Positions 1 to 4,684 of a stretch of DNA of 5,176 nucleotides are shown here, piece by piece. The notes under the pieces were generated by a model. That model had not been told where the DNA came from, searched no databases, and worked only from the letters and a program-made list of their open reading frames with translations. The position numbers and the translations under genes are program-made. How positions within the stretch are numbered: the stretch's first letter is position 1; each line of letters starts with the position of its first letter. The DNA is taken from contig CAKTZW010000184.1 of NCBI GenBank assembly GCA_934636065.1, positions 1 to 5,176 of the forward strand, read 5' to 3'. The DNA is from an uncultured Labedella sp. (GTDB taxonomy: Bacteria; Actinomycetota; Actinomycetes; Actinomycetales; Microbacteriaceae).

Positions 1-137
1 CGGGGACCGCTGAACAGGTACGCGTGGTTGACGCGGTTCGTGCGCAGCGCCGTGCGGAGCGGATCGGTCACCTGGGACTGACCGATCATCTCGGCGAACG
101 TCTCGGGCCGGTATCGGCGATAGAGGGCGGTGACCAC
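1..137 (-). CDS. dnaX: DNA polymerase III subunit gamma/tau, N-terminal fragment (runs off left edge)
   Basis: This is the 5' end of the clamp-loader ATPase gene, which encodes the gamma/tau subunit that loads the beta sliding clamp and organises the replisome in the cytoplasm. Only 45 residues are visible. They read VVTALYRRYRPETF, then a GQSQVTDPL segment, then NHAYLFSGP at the edge; this is the conserved DnaX opening, and SGP is the beginning of the Walker A loop, whose GKT lies outside the window. I chose the GTG at 137 because homologues begin with a short M-V-T-A-L-Y-R-R-Y-R-P sequence and no in-frame ATG or GTG is visible just upstream. The Shine-Dalgarno is poor (TTGGA-like). The gene lies 53 bases after the ackA stop on the same strand, with a hairpin in the gap, so it may be separately transcribed or partly attenuated. 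The identity is firm; the exact start is less so. Confidence 0.9.
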   Translation of the reverse strand, partial: MVTALYRRYRPETFAEMIGQSQVTDPLRTALRTNRVNHAYLFSGP

Positions 138-156
138 GGTCCAATGGTAGTCGCCG

Positions 157-185
157 CCACCGACACCCGCGCCGGGGACCGGTGG
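157..185 (-). terminator. Hairpin between ackA and dnaX (possible terminator or attenuator)
   Basis: On the minus strand, starting five bases after the ackA stop codon, CCACCG pairs with CGGTGG (outer 6-bp stem). An inner 4-bp stem, CCCG/CGGG with a GCG loop, is separated from it by symmetric 3-base internal loops. No T-tract follows, so it is not a classical intrinsic terminator. GC-rich hairpins without U-tracts have been proposed as terminators in actinobacteria. It could equally be a processing or attenuation site ahead of dnaX. Confidence 0.4.
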
Positions 186-190
186 TCGCG

Positions 191-1390
191 TCAGCCCACC
201 GCCGACAGCGTCTGGATCGCGATTTCGAGTTCCTCCTTCGTGGGAACGACGAGGACCGTCACCTCCGAGTCGTCCCTCGAGATGATGGAGACCTCACCGC
301 GCCGGACGGAGGTGTTGCGCTCCTCGTCGATCCGGATGCCGAGCCGCTCGAGTCCCGCGAGGCTCTCCGCGCGAACCTGAGCGTCGTTCTCGCCGACGCC
401 CGCGGTGAAGGAGATCGCGTCGACTCGGCCGAGCTGGACGTAGTATGCGCCGATGTAGTGACGGAGACGGTGGACGTAGACGTCGAGCGCCGTTCGCGCG
501 GTCTCGTCACCGGCCGCCACCCGCTCGCCGACGTCACGCATGTCGGACGCACCGGACAACCCGAGGATCCCGCTCTTCTTGTTGAGCAGGTCGTCGACCT
601 CCTCGACGGACAGGCCAGCGCGCCGCATGAGGTGCAAGAGCACGGCCGGGTCGAGGTCGCCGGAGCGTGAGCCCATCACGAGACCCTCGAGCGGCGTCAT
701 GCCCATCGAGGTCTCGACCGACCGTCCCCCGTCGATCGCCGTCATGGACGCGCCGTTGCCGAGGTGGAGCACGATCTGACGGAGGTCCGCGAGCGGTCGA
801 TCGAGGAACTCGGCGACGCGCTCGGAGACGTACTTGTGACTCGTGCCGTGGAACCCGTAGCGCCGGATGCGGTGCTTCGCAGCCAGCTCCCGATCGATCG
901 CGTACGTGTACGCGGCGGGCGGCAGCGTCTGGTGGAACGCGGTGTCGAAGACCGCGACGTGCGGGATGTCGGCGAAAGCCCTCTGGGCCGCGTCGATGCC
1001 CTGAACGGCCGCCGGGTTGTGCAGCGGAGCAAGATCGGAGAGATCCTCGATATTGATCTTCACGAGGTCCGTGACGACGGTGGGCTCGAAGAAGCGCCGG
1101 CCGCCGTGCACGACGCGATGTCCGACGGCGATGGGCGCGTTCTCCGAGAGCGAGGGACCGTGCTCCTCGAAGCTCGCGATCATCTCGCCGAAGCCGGCGG
1201 TGTGGTCGGGGATGGCGACGTCCCGCTCCCACGACGCGTCGCTGCGCGTCTCGTCGCGGTGCTTCACCCGGCCGGTGCCCTGGCCGATGCGCTCGACGAG
1301 ACCGGACGCGAGCGCCGTGCGGTTCTCGACGTCGACGAGCTGGTACTTGAACGACGACGACCCGGAATTGACGACGAGGACGGAGCTCAC
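191..1390 (-). CDS. ackA: Acetate kinase
   Basis: Acetate kinase is a cytoplasmic enzyme that transfers phosphate between acetyl phosphate and ADP, giving acetate and ATP, or the reverse during acetate uptake. The 399-residue product matches the family's usual length of about 400. Visible signatures are VLVVNSGSSSFKYQ at residues 4-17 (first acetokinase motif), GHRVVHGG at 90-97 with the conserved arginine 92, FDTAFHQ at 148-154 with the catalytic aspartate 150, the second motif RRYGFHGTSHKYV at 176-188, HLGNGAS at 209-215 (nucleotide phosphate loop), GSRSGDLDP at 240-248 with arginine 242, FTAGVGEN at 328-335 and TKEELEIA near the C-terminus. The start is the GTG at 1390: it overlaps the pta stop as GTGA and has GGAGG seven bases upstream (1398-1402). 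The frame stays open far upstream through pta, but that extension is out-of-frame pta sequence. No key residue is missing. Confidence 0.98.
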   Translation of the reverse strand: MSSVLVVNSGSSSFKYQLVDVENRTALASGLVERIGQGTGRVKHRDETRSDASWERDVAIPDHTAGFGEMIASFEEHGPSLSENAPIAVGHRVVHGGRRFFEPTVVTDLVKINIEDLSDLAPLHNPAAVQGIDAAQRAFADIPHVAVFDTAFHQTLPPAAYTYAIDRELAAKHRIRRYGFHGTSHKYVSERVAEFLDRPLADLRQIVLHLGNGASMTAIDGGRSVETSMGMTPLEGLVMGSRSGDLDPAVLLHLMRRAGLSVEEVDDLLNKKSGILGLSGASDMRDVGERVAAGDETARTALDVYVHRLRHYIGAYYVQLGRVDAISFTAGVGENDAQVRAESLAGLERLGIRIDEERNTSVRRGEVSIISRDDSEVTVLVVPTKEELEIAIQTLSAVG

Positions 1391-3513
1391 GAGTCCGCCT
1401 CCGTCGCCGCGCGAGCTCCGGCCTGGATGGCCGTGATCGCGACAGTGTTCACGATGTCCTGCACGGTGGCTCCCCTCGACAGGTCGTTGATCGGCTTGTT
1501 GAGTCCCTGCAGCACCGGCCCGATCGCGACGGCGCCGGCCGAGCGCTGCACGGCCTTGTACGTGTTGTTGCCGGTGTTGAGGTCCGGGAAGATGAACACG
1601 GTCGCCCGTCCCGCGACGTCGGAGTCCGGCATCTTCGTGGCCGCGACGGCCGCGTCCGCCGCGGCGTCGTACTGGATCGGTCCGGCGACGCGCAGGTCCG
1701 ATCGGCGCTCGCGGACGAGGGCCGTCGCGGCTCTGACCTTCTCGACGTCGGCGCCCGATCCGGATTCGCCGGTCGAGTACGAGAGCATCGCGATGCGCGG
1801 GTCGATCCCGAACTGCTCCGCCGTCGCTGCCGAGGAGATGGCGATGTCCGCGAGTTGGGAGGAGTCCGGGTCCGGGACGACGGCGCAGTCGCCGTAGACG
1901 AGCACGCGGTCCTCGAGGGCCATGAGGAAGACGCTCGAGACCACCTGCACGCCCGGCGTCGTCTTGATGATCTCGAACCCGGGTCTGATGGTGTGTGCGG
2001 TGGTGTGGATGGCGCCGGAGACCATGCCGTCGGCGAGCCCCAGGTGCACCATGAGCGTCCCGAAGTACGACACGTCGGTGACGACGTCCTTCGCCTGGTC
2101 GAGCGTGACGCCCTTGTGGGCGCGGACGCGCGCGTACTCCTCGGCGAACCGGAGCGCGAGCACGGGATCGTGGGGCGAGAGCACCTCGGCGCGGCCGATG
2201 TCGAGTCCCAGCTCGATCGCCCGGGACCGGACCTCGATCGGCTCTCCGAGGATCGTCAGGCGCGCGACGTCGCGCGCCAGCAGCGTGTGCGCGGCCCGCA
2301 GGATGCGGTCGTCCTCGCCCTCCGGCAGCACGATGTGGCGGTCGGCCGCGCGCGCCTGCTCGAGGAGTCCGTACTCGAACATCAGCGGGGTGACGACGGA
2401 CGTGCGGCTCACCTGCAGCCGGTCGACGAGCGCCGCCGTGTCGACGTGCTGCTCGAAGAGGGCGAGCGCCGTGTCGTACTTGCGCTGCGAGTCCGCCGCG
2501 AGCCGCCCCCGCGTCGAGGTGATCGCGACGATCGAGTCGTAGGTCCCGAGGCCGGTGCGGATGATCGGGAGCGTCTGGGGCAGCCCGTCGAGCAGCTTCT
2601 CGATCGGCTCCGGCAGATCGAAACCGCCGTTGAGCACGATCCCCGCGATCGAGGGGAAGGTGCCGGCCGCTTGCGCCATGAGCGCCGCGAGGAGCACCTC
2701 GGTGCGGTCGCCCGCGACGACGAGCGCCGCGCCCTCCGTGAGGCGGGGCAGCACGTTCACCATCCCCATCCCCGCGACGACGACGCCGAGCGCCTCGCGC
2801 TGGAGGAGCGCTGGGTCGCCCTTGAGCAGCTCGCCGTCGAGCGACTCCATGATCGATCCCATGCTCGGGGCGACGAGATACGGGTCCTCCGGGATCGCCC
2901 AGACGGGGACGCCGGGCTTCGCTTCCTCGACGCCCGTGACGACAGCGGCCGTGTCCGCGCTGTCCGCGCGGTTGGCGATGACCGCGAGGAGCGTGGCGTG
3001 CGCGTTCCGCAGCTCCTCGAGAGCGAGCTCCGCGATCTGCCGCATGTGCTCGGGGCTGCGGGCCTTGCCCTGGCCGAGCCGCTCGCCCGCGCCCTGCCCT
3101 TCGCGCCCGCCGAGGACGAGGAGCACGGGGGCGCCGAGGTTCGTCGCGATGCGCGCGTTGAAGCCGAGTTCCGTCGGGCTCCCGACATCGGTGTAGTCGG
3201 ATCCGAGCACGACGACGGCGTCGCACTTCGACTCGACCGACTTGTACCGCTGCACGATGCGGGAGAGCGCACCGTCCGGATCCGCGTGCACGTCGTCGTA
3301 GCCCACCCCGATGCACTCGTCGTAGTCGAGGTCGACGCCGTCGTGCTGCAGAAGGAGCTCGAGGACGTAGTCCCGTTCCTCCACCGATCGCGAGATGGGG
3401 CGGAAGACACCGACGCGCTTCACCTCATGGGAGAGCAGGTCGAGGAGCCCGAGGGCGATCGTCGACTTCCCGGTGTGTCCCTCCGCCGATGTGATGTACA
3501 CGCTCGTGGCCAC
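1387..3513 (-). CDS. pta: Phosphate acetyltransferase (long, three-domain form)
   Basis: Phosphotransacetylase converts acetyl-CoA and phosphate to acetyl phosphate and CoA, and is the partner of the AckA encoded next. From the GTG start the protein has 708 residues, the length of the long bacterial form. The N-terminal P-loop/BioD-like region carries SAEGHTGKST at 9-18; a DRTGG-type middle domain covers roughly 215-325; the catalytic PTA_PTB domain runs from about 375 to the end. Catalytic-domain hallmarks are HIVLPEGEDDRILRAA at 393-408, the YFGTLMVHLGLADGMVSGA stretch from 483, GPIQYDAA at 611-618, PDLNTGNNTYKAVQR at 643-657 and PINDLSRG near 674-681. In enterobacteria the N-terminal part of the long form is linked to allosteric control; whether that applies here is unknown. 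An ATG two codons upstream (3519) is possible, but GAAGGA at 3519-3524 is correctly spaced only for the GTG. The gene lies about 100 bases after the SRP RNA T-tract. Confidence 0.97.
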   Translation of the reverse strand: MATSVYITSAEGHTGKSTIALGLLDLLSHEVKRVGVFRPISRSVEERDYVLELLLQHDGVDLDYDECIGVGYDDVHADPDGALSRIVQRYKSVESKCDAVVVLGSDYTDVGSPTELGFNARIATNLGAPVLLVLGGREGQGAGERLGQGKARSPEHMRQIAELALEELRNAHATLLAVIANRADSADTAAVVTGVEEAKPGVPVWAIPEDPYLVAPSMGSIMESLDGELLKGDPALLQREALGVVVAGMGMVNVLPRLTEGAALVVAGDRTEVLLAALMAQAAGTFPSIAGIVLNGGFDLPEPIEKLLDGLPQTLPIIRTGLGTYDSIVAITSTRGRLAADSQRKYDTALALFEQHVDTAALVDRLQVSRTSVVTPLMFEYGLLEQARAADRHIVLPEGEDDRILRAAHTLLARDVARLTILGEPIEVRSRAIELGLDIGRAEVLSPHDPVLALRFAEEYARVRAHKGVTLDQAKDVVTDVSYFGTLMVHLGLADGMVSGAIHTTAHTIRPGFEIIKTTPGVQVVSSVFLMALEDRVLVYGDCAVVPDPDSSQLADIAISSAATAEQFGIDPRIAMLSYSTGESGSGADVEKVRAATALVRERRSDLRVAGPIQYDAAADAAVAATKMPDSDVAGRATVFIFPDLNTGNNTYKAVQRSAGAVAIGPVLQGLNKPINDLSRGATVQDIVNTVAITAIQAGARAATEADS
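1398..1402 (-). promoter_or_regulatory. Shine-Dalgarno of ackA inside the end of pta
   Basis: GGAGG on the minus strand lies seven bases before the GTG of ackA and within the last codons of pta. Together with the GTGA start/stop overlap this supports translational coupling of the two enzymes, and it fixes the ackA start. Confidence 0.8.
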
Positions 3514-3518
3514 GATCA

Positions 3519-3524
3519 TCCTTC
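3519..3524 (-). promoter_or_regulatory. Shine-Dalgarno deciding the pta start
   Basis: The minus strand reads GAAGGATGATCGTG. GAAGGA is five bases before the GTG at 3513 but overlaps the ATG at 3519. This favours the GTG, giving a protein that begins (M)ATSVYITSAEGHTGKST; the same methionine-x-x-S-x-Y-I-T pattern is common for this family. Confidence 0.6.
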
Positions 3525-3548
3525 GATTGTCCGGGAGGTTCGATTCCC

Positions 3549-3554
3549 ACGCTA
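3549..3554 (-). promoter_or_regulatory. Possible -10 box of the pta-ackA promoter
   Basis: TAGCGT on the minus strand fits the loose TANNNT actinobacterial -10 pattern and would start transcription near 3542, about 30 bases ahead of the pta start codon. No convincing -35 element lies 16-18 bases upstream. If this box is real, the inverted repeat at 3569-3595 covers the -35 region. This is a weak call. Confidence 0.25.
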
Positions 3555-3568
3555 CAGGAGCGCGACGA

Positions 3569-3595
3569 CGCTTTTCTACGCTGTGTCGAAAAGCG
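3569..3595. repeat. Perfect 8-bp inverted repeat upstream of pta (candidate operator)
   Basis: CGCTTTTC at 3569-3576 and GAAAAGCG at 3588-3595 are perfect inverted copies separated by 11 bases, so the half-site centres are 19 bp apart, about two helical turns. The T4/A4 runs stand out in GC-rich surroundings. The repeat lies between the SRP RNA T-tract and pta, where control of the acetate operon would be expected. The half-sites do not obviously match the GlxR, RamA or RamB consensus sequences as I remember them. It could also form a hairpin in RNA reading through from ffs, but no T-tract follows it. Confidence 0.5.
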
Positions 3596-3614
3596 GGCGG
3601 ACGTGCAGGACGCG

Positions 3615-3621
3615 AAAAAAA
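3615..3621 (-). terminator. T7 tract ending the SRP RNA transcript
   Basis: Seven consecutive T residues on the minus strand immediately follow the 3' GGGGGGTCC strand of the SRP RNA closing helix. The RNA's own terminal stem plus this U-tract can serve as an intrinsic terminator. Leakage through it would enter pta about 100 bases downstream. Confidence 0.75.
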
Positions 3622-3710
3622 GGACCCCCCGCGCACCCGCCAGAGCCCGGTTGCCCTTGCTGCGTTTCCGCCCTGGGGGAGTTGGCCTGGATGGCGCCAC
3701 GCGGGGAGCC
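3622..3710 (-). ncRNA. ffs: Signal recognition particle RNA, small bacterial (4.5S-like) type
   Basis: This is the RNA scaffold of the signal recognition particle; it binds Ffh and targets nascent membrane proteins to FtsY. On the minus strand the domain IV tip is clear: CCCCCAGGGCGGAAACGCAG, followed by CAAGGGCAACCGGGCTCTGG, with the GGAA-containing apical loop at about 3664-3669 and the CAGG/AGCA symmetric internal loop that contacts the Ffh M domain. The 5' end GGCTCCCCGCG pairs with the 3' GCGCGGGGGGTCC, and GCCA pairs with TGGC next to it, giving one long rod. The length is about 89 bases, the compact type without an Alu domain. The 5' end was set from the -10 box at 3718-3723 and the start of the terminal helix; the 3' end is set by the T7 tract. 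The exact ends may shift by several bases. Confidence 0.93.
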
Positions 3711-3717
3711 GATGTCC

Positions 3718-3745
3718 ATCTTACAGCGTGGCGCGGGCGGGTCAC
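3718..3745 (-). promoter_or_regulatory. Promoter of the SRP RNA gene
   Basis: On the minus strand TAAGAT (3723-3718) is a good -10 box, and GTGACC (3745-3740) is a 4/6 match to TTGACA, 16 bases upstream. Transcription starting seven bases beyond the -10 box falls on the G at 3710, exactly the first base of the SRP terminal helix, which supports both calls. The -35 hexamer lies within the palindrome at 3738-3753. Confidence 0.65.
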
Positions 3746-3753
3746 GCGACCCG
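3738..3753. repeat. 16-bp palindrome in the ffs/tRNA-Ser divergent promoter region
   Basis: CGGGTC ACGC GACCCG has perfect 6-bp arms and a 4-base spacer. It covers the putative ffs -35 box and ends one base before the -10-like box of the tRNA on the other strand. It could be a protein-binding site acting on both promoters, or a chance feature of GC-rich DNA. Confidence 0.45.
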
Positions 3754-3754
3754 G

Positions 3755-3760
3755 TAGGAT
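3755..3760 (+). promoter_or_regulatory. Putative -10 box of the tRNA-Ser gene
   Basis: TAGGAT fits TANNNT and matches four of six TATAAT positions. A start about seven bases downstream, near 3767-3768, would place the leader hairpin at the very 5' end of the precursor. No clear -35 element is present: bases 3732-3737 are all G and C. Confidence 0.4.
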
Positions 3761-3766
3761 GTTCAG

Positions 3767-3784
3767 GTCGCGGTTCGCCGCGAC
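3767..3784 (+). other. Perfect 7-bp stem with TTCG loop in the tRNA-Ser 5' leader
   Basis: GTCGCGG TTCG CCGCGAC forms an uninterrupted 7-bp GC-rich stem with a four-base UUCG loop, extendable by one G-U pair. It ends five bases before the mature tRNA 5' end and would begin the primary transcript if the -10 box at 3755-3760 is right. The loop is closed by G-C rather than the extra-stable C-G. Its role is unknown; a 5' leader structure affecting RNase P cleavage or precursor stability is one possibility. Confidence 0.6.
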
Positions 3785-3789
3785 TCCCA

Positions 3790-3877
3790 GGAGGATTCGC
3801 CTAGTGGCCTATGGCGCACGCTTGGAAAGCGTGTTGGGTGCAAGCCCTCGGGGGTTCGAATCCCCCATCCTCCGCCA
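3790..3877 (+). tRNA. tRNA-Ser (anticodon GGA), CCA encoded
   Basis: The 7-bp acceptor stem GGAGGAT (3790-3796) pairs with ATCCTCC (3867-3873), followed by discriminator G and an encoded CCA (3875-3877). The anticodon stem CACGC/GCGTG (3817-3821 with 3829-3833) encloses the loop TTGGAAA, with anticodon GGA at 3824-3826, which reads UCC and UCU serine codons. The variable region of 16 bases (3834-3849) includes GGGT/GCCC with a GCAA loop, as expected for a class II serine tRNA. The T arm is GGGGG/CCCCC around TTCGAAT. The D arm carries the usual TAGTGG. It is divergent from ffs. All arms look intact, so it should be functional. Confidence 0.98.
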
Positions 3878-4105
3878 CTGAGGTTCACGAACAGTCACGA
3901 GACCACCGGTCACGCCGACCCGATCCGGACGAGAACCGTCCCTCCGGGTGCACGCTCACGATCCCGAGCGTCGGCGTCCGGGCTCCGCCCGCACCGCCGA
4001 CCAGGCTCAGACGTGCGAGTCCCGGATGCGCCTGTGTCCTCCAAAAGGTGGATGGTGAAGAGCCCTCACACTCCGACAGACTGGACGCCGGGGAGAGGGG
4101 ATCCA
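3878..4105. other. Non-coding stretch between tRNA-Ser and the PH-like gene
   Basis: I see no convincing gene in these 228 bases. Open frames here lack typical third-position G/C bias, and one minus-strand frame (3885-4106) has no ribosome site I can support. The stretch holds two small plus-strand hairpins: ACGCTC/GAGCGT with an 8-base loop at 3952-3971, and CGGGC/GCCCG with a 3-base loop at 3979-3991. These may help end tRNA transcription, although no T-tract follows. Bases 3939-3953 resemble the 3' end of an arginine tRNA without a tRNA body. No clear promoter for the downstream gene was found. Confidence 0.5.
4091..4101 (+). promoter_or_regulatory. Purine-rich ribosome-binding region deciding the TTG start
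   Basis: GGGAGAGGGGA precedes TTG at 4106; the AGAGG core is seven bases away. It supports the TTG over the ATG at 4052 or GTG at 4055, which have a weaker AAAAGG site at 4043-4048. Confidence 0.45.
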
Positions 4106-4660
4106 TTGCTGAAGACCGCGTCGACGGGCTCGTCGATCACCGTGCACGTCCGTCGTCGACTGCTCGGTCAGGGCCTCGTCGCCGTCGCCTCCCTCACAGC
4201 GCCGATCCTCCTCGTCCTGTTCTGGCTCACCGTCCCGGACGGGCCGTGGGTCTGGGTCGTCGGGGCCGCCGCCGCCATCGTCCTCCTCGTGCTGTACGCC
4301 GTCGTGCAGTACTTCCGCGTCTCCGTCACGGTGACGCCCACCCACATCATCGAGAAGACGTTCTTCTCGGGCGTCAAGCGGATCCCCCTCGACGACGTCG
4401 CCCGTGCCGTGCTCCTCGATCTCCACCGGACGCTCGCGGCCGAGCCCCGCAGACAGCTCTTCGTGCTCGACGCGGACGGCCGCGTCCTGGTGCGGATGCG
4501 CGGCGACTACTGGTCGACCGCGTCCATCCACAAGGTCGCCGAGCACCTCGTCACCGTGCCCGTCGAGCACATCGACGAGGCGCTCACGCTCGACGAGCTG
4601 CAGCGCACCAACCCGCTCATGCTCTACTGGTTCGAACGCCGGCCCACGCGCCTCGGGTGA
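4106..4660 (+). CDS. Membrane protein with probable bacterial PH-like domain, function unknown
   Basis: The 184-residue product begins with a short tail containing RRR at 16-18. Two hydrophobic segments follow, at about 22-43 and 47-69, separated by a short VPDGPW turn that would face outward. The rest is a cytoplasmic C-terminal domain of about 110 residues. Its pattern of short strands, such as RVSVTVTPTHIIEKTFFSGV followed by KRIPLDDVARAVLLDL, resembles the bacterial PH (bPH) domains of small actinobacterial membrane proteins. I do not recognise a catalytic motif or a named family member; a scaffold or sensor at the membrane is plausible but unproven. I prefer the TTG at 4106: the 17 codons from 4055 to 4105 have six A/T-ending codons, including AGA and CCA, whereas the first 40 codons from 4106 have about five. 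ATG 4052 or GTG 4055 would add 17-18 residues. It stands alone on its strand after the tRNA and converges on the acetyltransferase gene. Confidence 0.8.
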   Translation: MLKTASTGSSITVHVRRRLLGQGLVAVASLTAPILLVLFWLTVPDGPWVWVVGAAAAIVLLVLYAVVQYFRVSVTVTPTHIIEKTFFSGVKRIPLDDVARAVLLDLHRTLAAEPRRQLFVLDADGRVLVRMRGDYWSTASIHKVAEHLVTVPVEHIDEALTLDELQRTNPLMLYWFERRPTRLG

Positions 4661-4684
4661 CTCGTGTTCGTCCCGCGGTTCTGA

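Noticed and set aside
24..380. A plus-strand open frame over dnaX and the ackA end
   Set aside because: The minus strand encodes clear DnaX and AckA sequence here, and the plus-strand translation has no recognisable domain.
1391..3316. An open frame continuing 642 codons upstream of ackA on the same strand, through pta
   Set aside because: Its translation is arginine- and alanine-rich low-complexity sequence out of frame with pta; the recognisable acetate kinase begins at the GTG at 1390. Long stop-free shadow frames are expected in GC-rich genes.
1855..3804. A 649-codon plus-strand open frame antisense to pta
   Set aside because: Charged, repetitive composition with no domain. It continues past pta, through ffs and into the tRNA leader, as expected of an antisense shadow.
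3790..3877. tRNA-Ser as an occupied integration site
   Set aside because: No integrase gene and no repeat of the tRNA 3' end were seen in the window; the flanking genes look native in composition.
3895..4010. A possible second, degenerate tRNA after tRNA-Ser
   Set aside because: Apart from 15 bases resembling a tRNA-Arg 3' end, I could not form acceptor, anticodon and T arms in either orientation.
3885..4106. A 73-codon minus-strand open frame with a GGAGGARTP-like segment
   Set aside because: Such segments are common in spurious translations near tRNA genes. There is no supported ribosome site, and the frame overlaps the start region of the better-supported PH-like gene.
4661..4684. A bidirectional terminator between the convergent PH-like and GNAT genes
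   Set aside because: The 24-base gap has no stem of useful length and no T- or A-tract.
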